Origin: Bradyrhizobium manausense
GTDB lineage: Bacteria; Pseudomonadota; Alphaproteobacteria; Rhizobiales; Xanthobacteraceae
DNA: 64,000 bases
Reading direction: 5' to 3'
Assembly (NCBI RefSeq): GCF_018131105.1
Contig: NZ_JAFCJI010000001.1
Location: 3,818,001-3,882,000 of the forward strand
This document shows, in pieces, positions 1 to 9,140 of this stretch. Position numbers and translations under genes: made by a program. The notes below the pieces were generated by a model. The model was not told the origin of the DNA. It saw only the letters and a program-made list of their open reading frames with translations, and searched no databases. Each line of letters begins with the position of its first letter. Within the stretch, counting starts at the first letter, position 1.

Positions 1-75
1 GATGCCCGCGCCCCCAAGTCCGCTTGAAAGGGGGGATTAGCCCGCCTAATTTGCCGGCCAAAACGAGGAAACACG

Positions 76-1446
76 ATGGCTCACGAAACCGCAACGCTCG
101 CCGCCTATGTCGCCAACCTGAAATTCGCCGACATCCCGGCGGAGGTGCTGGATCGCGCCAAGGTGCTGACGCTGGATTTCCTCGGCAGCGCCATCCGGGC
201 GCGGAGCGAGGCCGAATCCACCCCGTCGATCCTGAAGATGCTGGAAGCGCTGGCGCTCGACACCAAGGGCGAGTCCACCGTGTTCGGCGATTCCAAGACA
301 TGGACACCGGCGGTGGCGGCCCTGCTCAACGGCGCGCTCGGCCATTCCCTCGATTTCGACGATACGCATGCGGATTCCTCGCTGCATCCGAGCGCACCGG
401 TGGTTCCGGCCGCGTTCGCCGTCGGCGAGATGGTCGGTGCCTCCGGGCGCGACGTGCTGACGGCGATCGTTGCGGGCTATGAGGTCTGCTGCCGGCTCGG
501 CAACGCGCTCGACCCGACCTCGCATTATGCGCGCGGCTTCCATCCGACCGCCACCGCCGGCACCTATGGTTCGGCAGCTGCGGCAGCGAAACTATTCGGC
601 CTCTCCGAGGCGCAGATCATCGCAGCCTTCGGCGTCGCCGGCAGCCAGGCCGCGGGCTCGCTGCAATTCCTGATGAACGGCGCCTGGAACAAGCGCTACC
701 AGGTCGGCGCCGCCGCGATGAACGGCGTGATCGCGGCGACCCTGGCGCGCAACGATTTCGTCGGCGCCACGGAATCGGTCGAAGGCAAGCACGGCCTGCT
801 CGCCGGCTACACCGACGATGCGCATCCCGACAAGGCAGTGGCCGGGCTCGGCAAAACCTATGAGACCATGAAGATCGGCGTGAAGCCGTATCCGAGCTGC
901 CGCTACACCCATGCCGCGATCGATGCACTGATCGCGATGCGGCGCGAGCACAATCTGACGCCCGACCAGGTCAAGCGGGTCGAGATCGGCCTTCATCGCA
1001 ACGGCATCACGCTGACCGGCGACGCCGCGACCAAGCGGCATCCGACCTCCATCGTCGGCGGCCAGTTCTCGATGTTCTTCACCGGCGCGCTCGCGCTCGA
1101 CCAGGGCTCGTTCGGCTGGGACGATTACGGCCGTCTCGGCGATGCCGCGATCGACGCGCTCGCCGACAAGTTCGACGTTGTGCAGGACGAACGGCTCGAG
1201 GTCGGTCGCACCCATCCCTTCGGCGCCCGCGTCAGCATCACCACTGATGACGGCGTGCATGAGCGGCTCTACGCCGATCCCTCGGGCGAGCCGAACTCGT
1301 TCCCGGATGCACTGGCGATGCAGCAGAAGTTCCTGACGCTGGCGCGGCCCGTGCTGAATGCACGGGCCGACAAGTTCGCCGATGCGATCATGACGCTGGA
1401 GCGGTTCGATCGCGTGGCGAAGGCGACGGAGCTGGGGCGGCAATAG
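76..1446 (+). CDS. MmgE/PrpD family protein (2-methylcitrate dehydratase-like)
   Basis: A 456-residue protein with the full-length architecture of the MmgE/PrpD superfamily, whose characterised members dehydrate 2-methylcitrate or related tricarboxylates (PrpD) or decarboxylate cis-aconitate. Family landmarks visible are the early H-S-L-D-F-D-D-T-H stretch around residues 90-99, the G-Y-E-V segment near 135, and the P-Y-P-S-C-R-Y-T-H segment near 275. The ATG follows a good ribosome site (gagga, about 8 bases upstream). No prpB or prpC lies beside it, so involvement in propionate catabolism is not supported by context, and the substrate is unknown. It converges with the serine hydrolase at 1492-2919, with a hairpin between them. 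The family assignment is firm; the exact reaction is not. Confidence 0.85.
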   Translation: MAHETATLAAYVANLKFADIPAEVLDRAKVLTLDFLGSAIRARSEAESTPSILKMLEALALDTKGESTVFGDSKTWTPAVAALLNGALGHSLDFDDTHADSSLHPSAPVVPAAFAVGEMVGASGRDVLTAIVAGYEVCCRLGNALDPTSHYARGFHPTATAGTYGSAAAAAKLFGLSEAQIIAAFGVAGSQAAGSLQFLMNGAWNKRYQVGAAAMNGVIAATLARNDFVGATESVEGKHGLLAGYTDDAHPDKAVAGLGKTYETMKIGVKPYPSCRYTHAAIDALIAMRREHNLTPDQVKRVEIGLHRNGITLTGDAATKRHPTSIVGGQFSMFFTGALALDQGSFGWDDYGRLGDAAIDALADKFDVVQDERLEVGRTHPFGARVSITTDDGVHERLYADPSGEPNSFPDALAMQQKFLTLARPVLNARADKFADAIMTLERFDRVAKATELGRQ

Positions 1447-1455
1447 CCGCTCTGT

Positions 1456-1483
1456 CTTCCCTTCCCCCTATGGGAGAGGGAAG
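1456..1483. terminator. Hairpin between convergent genes
   Basis: cttccct (1456-1462) pairs with agggaag (1477-1483), and the stem continues inward with C-G pairs at 1465-1467/1472-1474. It lies between two convergent genes and could end transcription from either side. There is no long T run, so its efficiency is uncertain. Confidence 0.4.
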
Positions 1484-1491
1484 AAAGGGCG

Positions 1492-2919
1492 CTAATTCGT
1501 CCCCGCGACCTTCCCGGTCTCGCGCGTTGTCGCAACGACGTCGCGCACGAGATCGAACACGCCGTCGGCTTGCGGCGGCACGTTCGGCGAGCGGCCGAGG
1601 CGCACGATCACCAGCTTCTCCGAGGGGATCACGATGGTGTACTGCCCGATCGTGCCCTTGGCGAAGAAGGCATCGCGCGGCCAGCCGTGCTTGATCCGAA
1701 ATTTTGCACCAAAGCTGTCGCCCTGGTTGGTCCAGAAGCCGGCGCCGATGCCGACCCACGCGTTCGGCGTGGCTGTGGCCGAATAGTTCACCCAGCCCTC
1801 CGGCAGGATGCGCTTGCCACCGGCGACGCCGTCGTTGAGGTAGAGCTGGCCGAAGCGCGCCCAGTCGCGCGCGGACGCCAGCATTTTGCTGGAGCCCTCG
1901 ATCGTACCTGCACCATCGAACTGGAGCGTGACGTGGCGCATGCCGAGCGGCGCGAACAATTCGCGGCGCGCGAAGGCCAGCGTATCGCCGGGCTTGCCGC
2001 CGACGGCGTTGCGGATCAGATGCGCAAGGATGAGGAAGTTGCCGTCATGATAATTCCAGGTGGTGCCCGGCGCGGTCGCGAGCGGCGTGCGCTCGGCAAA
2101 GCCGGCCATGTCGTCCTCCACGAATTTCATGACGTTGACCGGCTCGACCACGGAGCCGAGCGAGGCCTCCAGCGAGCTACCGAGCGCAATACCTGCGGTG
2201 TGACGCAGCAACTGGTCGACCGTGATGGCGTGACGCGGGTCATCAGGAGCTTGCCAGGCGGCAATCGGCGCGGGCCCGTCGAGCTTCAATTTGCCCTGCC
2301 GCACGAGAATGCCTGTGAGTGCCGACATCACCGACTTGGTCATGGAGAAGCCGAGCAGTTGCGTCTCCGGTCCGATGCCGTCGGCATAGCGTTCGGCGAT
2401 GATGCGGCCCGCCTTCATGACGACAATCGCGCGGGTGCGGCGATGAGGCGGCTGGGCGGGCTCGGCAAAGGCGCGGTCGAGCGCGGCCGACAGGCCCTCG
2501 CTTTGCGGCGCCACGAGCCCCGGGCCGGCGACCTCGGGCAACAACGCCGGCTGCTTGTCGTCAGGCGGCAACGCGACATCGGCGATGCCCTGGCCGTGCT
2601 CGAGCGTGCAACCAAGTCCCTCGCGATAGACGGCATGGCTGCGGCCGATCCCGAACAGGGACACCGTGACATCCTTGCGGGTACGATCGACCTGAAAGTC
2701 CATGGCCCAAGTGAGCAGACTCACGCCTGGCATCGCGTCGGTGGTCTCGGCGAGATCGCGCACGGGATCGAGGCCGGAAACGAAGGTTTCCGCGCAGAGC
2801 GTATCGGCGATGAAGCCGGTGGCGATCCTGGGTACGTCGCGGGCTCGCGCCGCGCCGAACGCGAGGCCGGCACAGGCGATGGCGGTGGTGAGGAGGACGA
2901 TCTTGCGGCGACGGGTCAC
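1492..2919 (-). CDS. Secreted serine hydrolase, beta-lactamase / class C fold
   Basis: A 475-residue protein with an N-terminal signal peptide (basic M-T-R-R-R-K, then a hydrophobic run ending in A-R-A near residue 26), so probably periplasmic. The catalytic S-x-x-K motif is S-M-T-K, in F-S-M-T-K-S-V-M-S-A-L near residue 190, and a Y-x-N-like element (W-N-Y-H-D-G-N) follows near residue 290. These are hallmarks of the beta-lactamase/penicillin-binding class C superfamily, which includes esterases, D-aminopeptidases and 6-aminohexanoate-dimer hydrolases. The substrate cannot be read from the sequence, and nothing suggests antibiotic resistance. It is transcribed leftward as a single gene. Confidence 0.82.
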   Translation of the reverse strand: MTRRRKIVLLTTAIACAGLAFGAARARDVPRIATGFIADTLCAETFVSGLDPVRDLAETTDAMPGVSLLTWAMDFQVDRTRKDVTVSLFGIGRSHAVYREGLGCTLEHGQGIADVALPPDDKQPALLPEVAGPGLVAPQSEGLSAALDRAFAEPAQPPHRRTRAIVVMKAGRIIAERYADGIGPETQLLGFSMTKSVMSALTGILVRQGKLKLDGPAPIAAWQAPDDPRHAITVDQLLRHTAGIALGSSLEASLGSVVEPVNVMKFVEDDMAGFAERTPLATAPGTTWNYHDGNFLILAHLIRNAVGGKPGDTLAFARRELFAPLGMRHVTLQFDGAGTIEGSSKMLASARDWARFGQLYLNDGVAGGKRILPEGWVNYSATATPNAWVGIGAGFWTNQGDSFGAKFRIKHGWPRDAFFAKGTIGQYTIVIPSEKLVIVRLGRSPNVPPQADGVFDLVRDVVATTRETGKVAGTN

Positions 2920-3065
2920 GGCTTTCTCCGGCTTTCGGGGGCGAGTGCGGGGAGAAAGCCGGAGGTGGGTGATACGTGCTCGCCGGATTCGGAAAACGAC
3001 CTTGCCGAAACTGATCGGCGGCTAGTCGATTTCAGAATTATTACGTAGTTTCAATTACTTATAAT

Positions 3066-4124
3066 CTAGGCCGCTTCGGCCTTGAGCCGCCGATATTCCG
3101 TCGGCGTCACGCCCGTGACTGCCTTGAAGGCGCGGTTGAACGGGCCGAGCGACTGGAATCCGGCGTCCATCGCGATGGTGATGACGGGAACCTCGGCTTG
3201 GGTGGGGTCGGCGAGCGCAGCCTTGGCTTCCTCGATGCGGTGGTTGTTCAGGAACACATTGAAGTTGCGGTAGCCGAGCCGCTGGTTGATCAGCCGGCGC
3301 AGCCGGTATTCCGGAATCTTCAGCCGGCCCGCCAACGCGCCGATGGTGATGTTCTCCTGGCGATAGATCCGCTCGTCCGCCATCAGCCGCATCAAGGCGT
3401 CGATGAGCTTCTGGTCGGCGGCGCCTTCGGCCGCGGGCTGACTGAAAACATCAGTCGCGGGCTCCACTGCTGCCGGAAACAGATCTGCCCCATCGACGCG
3501 CATCATGGCATAGACGATCGCTGCGACGGTGCAGGCGAGCGCGCCGGCATTGATGGTTTCGGCTGCAGCGCCGACGTGGTGGCCGGCGACGGCGATCTGG
3601 AGCACCGCGTTCAGCCCGCCATAGAGTGCGGTTGCGCAGACGATGAACACACGAACGCGGCGGCGGCGCTCGACCAGATCGGTCGGCCAGGAGGCGATCA
3701 TCTGCCCGATCGCCAGCGCGATGAAACCGAGCACAATCAGATTGACCACCGTCACCGAGAACCGCACATGGCCGCTCGGTGCAATCCAGACGCAGCCGGC
3801 GAAACTAAAGGCCGTCACCAGCGCCCAGACCCATCCGTGCCACCAGCGAAGGCGAAACTCGTCGTCGAACAGGGAGCGTGTGAACAGCCAGAACACCACC
3901 ATGGTGCCGGTCGATATTGCGATCAACGGTGCATGCCAGAGCGGGATCCGCGACGTGACATCGACCGAATAGCTCGCCGCATGCGCGGCCGAGCCCAGCG
4001 CAAAGGCCGCACCGAGGCGGGCAGCCAGCACCTTGCGAAAATCGGAGAGCAGCGACACCGCCAGCATCAACAGCAGCGCGACGCTGGCGGCGCGAAAGGC
4101 GAGGTCGAGATTGGTCAGCAGCAT
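3066..4124 (-). CDS. Membrane-anchored AraC-family transcriptional regulator
   Basis: A 352-residue protein in two halves. Roughly residues 1-215 are strongly hydrophobic with about six or seven candidate membrane spans, resembling the 7TM-type sensory modules fused to some AraC regulators. The C-terminal 110 residues are a typical AraC double helix-turn-helix, with the second-HTH signature G-F-Q-S-L-G-P-F-N-R-A-F-K-A-V-T-G, followed by T-P-T-E-Y-R. The polar linker contains V-F-S-Q-P-A-A-E-G-A-A-D. The protein would bind DNA from the inner membrane. The GNAT gene immediately upstream is on the same strand, with a 50-base gap. Ligand and targets are unknown. Confidence 0.85.
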   Translation of the reverse strand: MLLTNLDLAFRAASVALLLMLAVSLLSDFRKVLAARLGAAFALGSAAHAASYSVDVTSRIPLWHAPLIAISTGTMVVFWLFTRSLFDDEFRLRWWHGWVWALVTAFSFAGCVWIAPSGHVRFSVTVVNLIVLGFIALAIGQMIASWPTDLVERRRRVRVFIVCATALYGGLNAVLQIAVAGHHVGAAAETINAGALACTVAAIVYAMMRVDGADLFPAAVEPATDVFSQPAAEGAADQKLIDALMRLMADERIYRQENITIGALAGRLKIPEYRLRRLINQRLGYRNFNVFLNNHRIEEAKAALADPTQAEVPVITIAMDAGFQSLGPFNRAFKAVTGVTPTEYRRLKAEAA

Positions 4125-4174
4125 CCGTCAGTCCGATCGTCCGACCTGCAACTTAAGTCAGAACACATGCCGAT

Positions 4175-4744
4175 TCAATTTCGTCGCCAAGTTGAACGCG
4201 ACGTCAGCCAGACGTCGGCCGGCTTGCCGAACAGATCGATCTCACGATTCTTCCGCGCGCCGAGCTTGCGCGCCACGGCCTGCGACGCTTCATTCACGCT
4301 TTCGATACAATGCATGATCTCGTCGATCTCAAAACTGTCAAATGTCCAGTCGATCGACGCACGGGCCGCCTCCAGCGCATAGCCCTTGCCTCGAAACTCC
4401 TTTGCGATGCCCCAGCCGATCTCGAAGCCGGGCCAGCCCGGCGGGCACCATGGGCCGACACGCCCAACGTAGTTGCCGCTGGGCTTTTCCTCGACCACGA
4501 ACATGCCGAAACCATAGAGCGCCCAGTGCCCTGATATCACCGCCGCGTTGCGCCACCCGGCGATAGCGGTGGTGACCGGCTTGCCATCGGCTGCAATGAA
4601 ACGCGCAGTACCGGGATCGCTCAGCATCGTGGCATTTGGCGCGATGTCGCTAGCGCGCCATGGGCGCAGGATAAGACGTTCCGTCTCGATTTGGGGGCCC
4701 GAGACCTCAAGCAGCCTGGCGCCAGGCTTGAGCGGCGGAATCAT
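4175..4744 (-). CDS. GNAT-family N-acetyltransferase (RimJ/RimL type)
   Basis: A 189-residue protein of the Acetyltransf_3 type. It begins with a T-E-R-L-I-L-R-P-W segment near residue 22, has the acetyl-CoA loop (E-F-R-G-K-G-Y-A-L-E-A) near residue 118, and ends with a V-A-R-K-L-G-A-R helix. Enzymes of this type acetylate ribosomal-protein N-termini, antibiotics or small amines; the substrate here is unknown. It is divergent from the pirin gene, with 64 bases between the starts, and sits upstream of the membrane AraC gene in the same direction. Confidence 0.85.
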   Translation of the reverse strand: MIPPLKPGARLLEVSGPQIETERLILRPWRASDIAPNATMLSDPGTARFIAADGKPVTTAIAGWRNAAVISGHWALYGFGMFVVEEKPSGNYVGRVGPWCPPGWPGFEIGWGIAKEFRGKGYALEAARASIDWTFDSFEIDEIMHCIESVNEASQAVARKLGARKNREIDLFGKPADVWLTSRSTWRRN

Positions 4745-4808
4745 CTGTCTCCTCCCGTTCCCTTTGATGTTCTGCTACGATCATACCAGCAAGAAACAGG
4801 AGTCCACC

Positions 4809-5726
4809 ATGAGCTGGCAACCCTCCAACGATCCCGTGCTCGGCGATCCCATGTCCTGCGACGCGCTCGATCTCGTCATCGTGCCGCGCACCCGCGATCT
4901 CGGTGACGGATTCGCGGTGCGGCGCGCGCTGCCGCATGGCAAGCGGCAGATGGTCGGGCCTTTCATCTTCTTCGATCATTTCGGCCCGGTGCAGTTCGTT
5001 TCCGGCAAGGGCATGGACGTGCGGCCGCATCCGCATATTGGGCTTGCCACCGTCACCTACCTGTTCGACGGCTCCATCATGCATCGCGACAGCGAGGGCA
5101 ATGTGCAGGAGATCGCGCCCGGCGCGATGAATTTGATGACCGCGGGCCGCGGCATCGCGCATTCCGAGCGTACCCCGGACGCACAGCGCGCCTCGGGACA
5201 GCAGATGCTCGGCCTGCAAAGCTGGATCGCGCTGCCGGCGGGATCGGAAGAAATCGATCCCTCGTTCCAGCATTATGCGGCGGGCGAATTGCCGATGATC
5301 TCCGAGCGCGATTTTACCGCGCGGGTGATCGCCGGCTCCGCCTTCGGCATCGCCTCGCCGGTGAAAATGGTCTCGCCATGGTTCTACACCGAGGTCACGG
5401 CGCTCGCAGGCGCCAGCGTGCCGCTCGATCCTGATCATGAGGAGCGCGCCATCTACGTCGTCGACGGCGAAATCGAGATCGCGAATGAGCGCTACGAGGG
5501 ACCGCGGCTGCTGATCTTCCGCCCCGGCGACCGCATCACCGTGAAGGCGCTGAGAGCCACGCGGATGATGTTTCTCGGCGGCGATGCATTGGAAGGCCCG
5601 CGCCACATCTGGTGGAATTTCGTCTCCTCCAGCAAGGAGCGGATCGAACAGGCCAAGCAGGACTGGAAAACCGGCCGCTTCGCCGCGGTTCCGCAGGAAC
5701 ATGAGTTCATTCCGCTGCCGGAATAG
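4809..5726 (+). CDS. Pirin family protein
   Basis: A 305-residue bicupin of the pirin family. The metal-binding cupin motif is visible as D-V-R-P-H-P-H-I-G-L-A-T-V-T-Y near residue 75, followed by H-R-D-S-E-G and the pirin-typical G-R-G-I-A-H-S-E-R near residue 113. Bacterial pirins include quercetinases and redox-dependent regulators; the actual role is open. I chose the ATG at 4809 because AGGAG lies 6 bases upstream; a longer reading frame upstream would run into the divergent GNAT promoter. Confidence 0.9.
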   Translation: MSWQPSNDPVLGDPMSCDALDLVIVPRTRDLGDGFAVRRALPHGKRQMVGPFIFFDHFGPVQFVSGKGMDVRPHPHIGLATVTYLFDGSIMHRDSEGNVQEIAPGAMNLMTAGRGIAHSERTPDAQRASGQQMLGLQSWIALPAGSEEIDPSFQHYAAGELPMISERDFTARVIAGSAFGIASPVKMVSPWFYTEVTALAGASVPLDPDHEERAIYVVDGEIEIANERYEGPRLLIFRPGDRITVKALRATRMMFLGGDALEGPRHIWWNFVSSSKERIEQAKQDWKTGRFAAVPQEHEFIPLPE

Positions 5727-5818
5727 GCTAATGCGGCTTCCGGCCGTGCCATCACGCCCGGCCGGATAACCTGCCTTATAGCCGTCTGTCCGAAAGCCAA
5801 GTTGACGAAAGCCTTGCG

Positions 5819-6733
5819 ATGACCACCATGCTCTCCAGCGACCTGCCCCTGACCAAGATCGGCCGCGGCAAGGTGCGCGACATCTACGCCGTCGACGACG
5901 ACCGCCTGCTGCTCCTCACCACCGACCGCATCAGCGCCTTCGACGTCGTGATGGGCGAGACCATCCCGATGAAGGGCGCGGTGCTCACCCAGATCAGCGC
6001 ATTCTGGTTCAACAAGCTCGAAGGCGTGGTGCCGCATCACATGATCAGCGCCGATGCCGACGAGATCATTGCGGCGGTGCCGGCCTTGAAGCCGCATCGC
6101 GCCGAGATCCTCGGCCGCGCCATGCTGTCCCGGCGCACCACCGTGTTTCCGATCGAATGCGTAATCCGCGGCTATCTCTCCGGCTCGGCCTGGAAGGAAT
6201 ATGCGGCGAGCGGCACATTGGCCGGCGAGAAGCTGAAGCCAGGTCTGGTCGAAAGCGAGAAGCTCGATCCCTCGATCTTCAGCCCCGCGACCAAGGCCGA
6301 GACCGGCCATGACGAGAACATCACCATCGCGAAGATGCGCGCGGTCGTCGGCGACGACGTCGCCTACACGCTCGAGAGTATGACGCGCGCGATCTACACG
6401 CTCGGCGAAGAGCTGGCGCGCGAGCAGGGCATCATCATCGCCGACACCAAGTTCGAGTTCGGCCGCGACAAGGACGGCCGTATCATCCTGATCGACGAGG
6501 TCATGACGCCGGATTCGTCACGCTTCTGGGCGGTCGATGCCTACAAGCCCGGCCAGCCGCAGGCGAGCTTCGACAAGCAGCCCTTGCGCGACTATCTCGA
6601 CGTCGAGCGCCACGCCGGCCGCTGGAACGGCGACGCCCCGCCGCCGCCACTGCCCGCGAGCGTGGTGGACGCAACCAGCAAGCGATACCTGGAAGCGTAT
6701 CGGCGCGTGACGGGGAACGAACTGAGGATTTAG
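5819..6733 (+). CDS. purC: Phosphoribosylaminoimidazole-succinocarboxamide synthase
   Basis: SAICAR synthase, a de novo purine step that joins CAIR and aspartate using ATP. At 304 residues it belongs to the longer, yeast-like PurC class rather than the roughly 240-254-residue class usually found near purL. Visible signatures are G-R-G-K-V-R-D-I-Y-A at the N-terminus, E-C-V-I-R-G-Y-L-S-G-S-A-W near residue 118 and the L-I-D-E-V-M-T-P-D-S-S-R-F-W motif near residue 223. Rhizobia often carry both classes, so this may be a second copy. No other pur gene is adjacent. It converges with the aldehyde dehydrogenase gene across a palindromic repeat. Confidence 0.93.
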   Translation: MTTMLSSDLPLTKIGRGKVRDIYAVDDDRLLLLTTDRISAFDVVMGETIPMKGAVLTQISAFWFNKLEGVVPHHMISADADEIIAAVPALKPHRAEILGRAMLSRRTTVFPIECVIRGYLSGSAWKEYAASGTLAGEKLKPGLVESEKLDPSIFSPATKAETGHDENITIAKMRAVVGDDVAYTLESMTRAIYTLGEELAREQGIIIADTKFEFGRDKDGRIILIDEVMTPDSSRFWAVDAYKPGQPQASFDKQPLRDYLDVERHAGRWNGDAPPPPLPASVVDATSKRYLEAYRRVTGNELRI

Positions 6734-6748
6734 GCCGAGCTGTTTATT

Positions 6749-6869
6749 GTCGTCCTGGCGAAGGCCAGGACCCATAGCCACCGGCCGCGATGTTGCGAAG
6801 ACTCGTAGTGACCTGCTTCGCGTCAAACTACTCCCTAGGGTAATGGGTCCTGGCTTTCGCCAGGACGAC
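6749..6869. repeat. Intergenic palindromic repeat, family A copy 1
   Basis: A 121-base element whose 26-base ends are inverted repeats matching at 25 of 26 positions (gtcgtcctggcgaaggccag... against its complement at 6844-6869). It lies between the convergent genes purC and gabD and ends 5 bases before the gabD stop. A related copy at 12174-12312 shares both ends and the internal 'gggtaatgggtcctgg'. Sequences like this are common between genes in Bradyrhizobium; transcripts from either side could fold into a long hairpin and terminate. Confidence 0.75.
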
Positions 6870-6874
6870 CAGAC

Positions 6875-8368
6875 TCACACCCCCGCCATCATCACGTATT
6901 TGATCTCGACATATTCTTCCATGCCGTGACGCGAGCCTTCGCGGCCGAGGCCGCTTTCCTTGACGCCACCGAAGGGCGCAACCTCGGTGGTGATCAGGCC
7001 GGTGTTGACGCCGACCATGCCTGACTCCAGTGCTTCGGCGACGCGCCAGACGCGGCCGAGATCGCGGGAGTAGAAGTACGACGCCAAGCCAAACGGCGAA
7101 GCGTTGCACATCGCGACCACATCGGCCTCGTCCTTGAAGCGGATCACCGGTGCAATCGGGCCAAAGGTCTCTTCCTGCGACACCAGCGAGTCGGGCTTCA
7201 CATCGGCCAGCACGGTCGGCTCGAAGAAGGAGCGCCCGAGCTCGCTGCGCTTGCCGCCGGTGACGACCTTGGCGCCGCGCTTGACGGCATCCGCAATGTG
7301 GCGTTCGACCTTGTCGATCGCCTTCATGTTGATCAGCGGCCCTTGCGTGACGCCGGCTTCCGTGCCGTCGCCGATCTTCATCGCCGCGACCTTCGCCGAC
7401 AGCTTCTTGACGAACTCGTCATAGATCCTGTCCTGGGCGTAGATGCGGTTGGCGCAGACGCAGGTCTGGCCCATGTTGCGGTACTTCGAGACCATCGCGC
7501 CTTCGACCGCGGCGTCGATGTCGGCATCGTCGAACACCACGAACGGCGCGTTGCCGCCAAGCTCGAGGCCGAGCCGCTTCACGCCGACGGACGCCTGCTG
7601 ATAGAGGATCTTGCCGACCGCGGTCGAGCCGGTGAAACCGACGAAGCGCACGGCCGGATGCTCGCACAGCACCTTGCCGATCGGCGGCGCGTCACCGGTG
7701 ATGATGTTGAGCACGCCCTTGGGGATGCCGGCCTTCTCGGCGAGCACGGCCAGCGCCAGGGCCGAGAGCGGCGTCTCGTTGGCGGGCTTGAGCACCACGG
7801 TGCAACCTGCGGCGAGCGCCGGCGAGACCTTGCGCGTGATCATCGAGTTCGGAAAATTCCACGGCGTGATGGCGCCGCAGACGCCGATCGGCTGCTTGAT
7901 CGCGAGCAGGCGCGCGTCGGCCCGCTGCGTCGGGATGGTCTCGCCATAGACGCGACGGGCTTCCTCGGCGAAGAACTCGATATAGGCGGCACCGATATCG
8001 ACCTCGCCAAGCGCTTCCGACAACGGCTTGCCTTGCTCGGACGTGAGGATCAGCGCGAGGTCCTCGCGGTTGGCGATGATCAGCTCGAACCATTTGCGCA
8101 GGATGTTGGAGCGCTGCTTGGCGGTGTGCTTGGCCCAGGCCGGGAAGGCACGCTGGGCGGCTTCGACCGCCTTCGTCGTATCATCCGCGCCAAGCTGCGG
8201 GACTTTTGCGATTTCGACGCCGGTGGCGGGATTGTTCACGGCGAAGACTGATGTGCCGACCCAGGCGCCGTCGATATAGCAAGCCTCCTTGAGCAGCGAT
8301 GGGTCCTTCAACCGGTCACGCAGGTTGGCGGTGGCGTGCTGGGCGCGTGCGGCGGCGGTCGGCGTCAT
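6875..8368 (-). CDS. gabD: NAD(P)-dependent succinate-semialdehyde dehydrogenase family protein
   Basis: A 497-residue aldehyde dehydrogenase of the GabD group, which oxidises succinate semialdehyde to succinate in 4-aminobutyrate catabolism. The catalytic Glu lies in L-E-L-G-G-N-A-P-F-V-V near residue 270 and the catalytic Cys in G-Q-T-C-V-C-A-N-R near residue 303, with the adjacent second Cys typical of GabD. The nucleotide-binding G-F-T-G-S-T-A-V-G-K loop is at about 246. The N-terminus (about 20 residues of T-A-A-A-R-A-Q-H) is slightly longer than in E. coli GabD. No gabT neighbour is present, so substrate preference rests on sequence similarity only. Confidence 0.88.
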   Translation of the reverse strand: MTPTAAARAQHATANLRDRLKDPSLLKEACYIDGAWVGTSVFAVNNPATGVEIAKVPQLGADDTTKAVEAAQRAFPAWAKHTAKQRSNILRKWFELIIANREDLALILTSEQGKPLSEALGEVDIGAAYIEFFAEEARRVYGETIPTQRADARLLAIKQPIGVCGAITPWNFPNSMITRKVSPALAAGCTVVLKPANETPLSALALAVLAEKAGIPKGVLNIITGDAPPIGKVLCEHPAVRFVGFTGSTAVGKILYQQASVGVKRLGLELGGNAPFVVFDDADIDAAVEGAMVSKYRNMGQTCVCANRIYAQDRIYDEFVKKLSAKVAAMKIGDGTEAGVTQGPLINMKAIDKVERHIADAVKRGAKVVTGGKRSELGRSFFEPTVLADVKPDSLVSQEETFGPIAPVIRFKDEADVVAMCNASPFGLASYFYSRDLGRVWRVAEALESGMVGVNTGLITTEVAPFGGVKESGLGREGSRHGMEEYVEIKYVMMAGV

Positions 8369-8479
8369 GGCGTTACTCCCTCGGGGCGATCAGATCGGCC
8401 CGGAATATAGGGATATCAGGCGCGCAATGCACCGTCCCGCAACGCACATCTGATGGGAGTTAAGCTGAGAGCCGCGGGA

Positions 8480-8800
8480 TTACGCCGCGCCGTTGATATA
8501 GGTCTCGCGCCTGCCGATCATGCGTTCGGCGGCTGCCTTGGCGCCGGCCTTCGAGGAGGTCGCACAGGTCCGATACTCAAGATCGGGCGCGTCCGAGGTG
8601 TCTCGGCGGCCGAACCAGGATTTCGAGCCGACCGGCAGCAGCGCCAGCGACTGCGCCAGATTGTCGACCGCGTCGAAGGAATAGAGTGCACCGGTGCCGG
8701 CAACGCGCACCTCGTAAATACCGGGCGAGATCGGCGCTTCCAGATTGTCGCCCCGTCCAGGACGGGGATAGCGCTTCCATTCACTCCAGGTCGAAATCAT
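8480..8800 (-). CDS. Conserved small protein of unknown function
   Basis: A 106-residue soluble protein beginning M-I-S-T-W-S-E-W and ending Y-I-N-G-A-A. It includes a Gly/Val-rich beta-like stretch (G-I-Y-E-V-R-V-A-G-T-G) and a basic Ala-rich helix (S-K-A-G-A-K-A-A-A-E-R). Codon use is like that of its neighbours and there is no signal peptide or membrane span. I do not recognise the family. The small overlapping frames on either strand have worse starts. It stands alone between gabD and a divergent serine hydrolase. Confidence 0.6.
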   Translation of the reverse strand: MISTWSEWKRYPRPGRGDNLEAPISPGIYEVRVAGTGALYSFDAVDNLAQSLALLPVGSKSWFGRRDTSDAPDLEYRTCATSSKAGAKAAAERMIGRRETYINGAA

Positions 8801-9140
8801 CTCAGGTCCCCTCGCGGCCGGAGGACGGCCGCCAAATTTGCTTCAAGTCTTAACGTCAGCCGCCGATCGGGCCGTAAACTGAACGCCGCAACGCACAAAA
8901 TGTTTCTAGTGCTTCAAACACCCAAAACATATCGCCTGAGCCCATCCAAGGTCACGGCTGGTTGCGGCCATCCACCGCAGATTGTGAAAAAGTGTTGCAG
9001 ATCAGTCGTCCCGCGCAGAGCACAGACCGTCAAGTCACGACATCGCGACCGCAGGGTGCATATCGCCACGCTTGCCGCGCAGCGGATGCGGGAGGACAAT
9101 CCGATCACTTCCAAGAATAATCAAACCGGAGGAAACGCGT
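8801..9140. other. Divergent intergenic region
   Basis: 340 bases between the small unknown gene (leftward) and the serine hydrolase (rightward). The only element I can support is the ribosome site GGAGG at 9128-9132, 8 bases before the ATG at 9141. No convincing -35/-10 pair, repeat or RNA structure stands out. Confidence 0.5.

Noticed and set aside
1492..2919. Antibiotic-resistance beta-lactamase
   Set aside because: Only the broad S-x-x-K fold is present; the K-T-G box and true class C features are not evident, so it is called a serine hydrolase.
1570..3048. 492-residue plus-strand open frame opposite the first serine hydrolase
   Set aside because: Composition typical of antisense frames; the minus-strand protein has a signal peptide and catalytic motifs.
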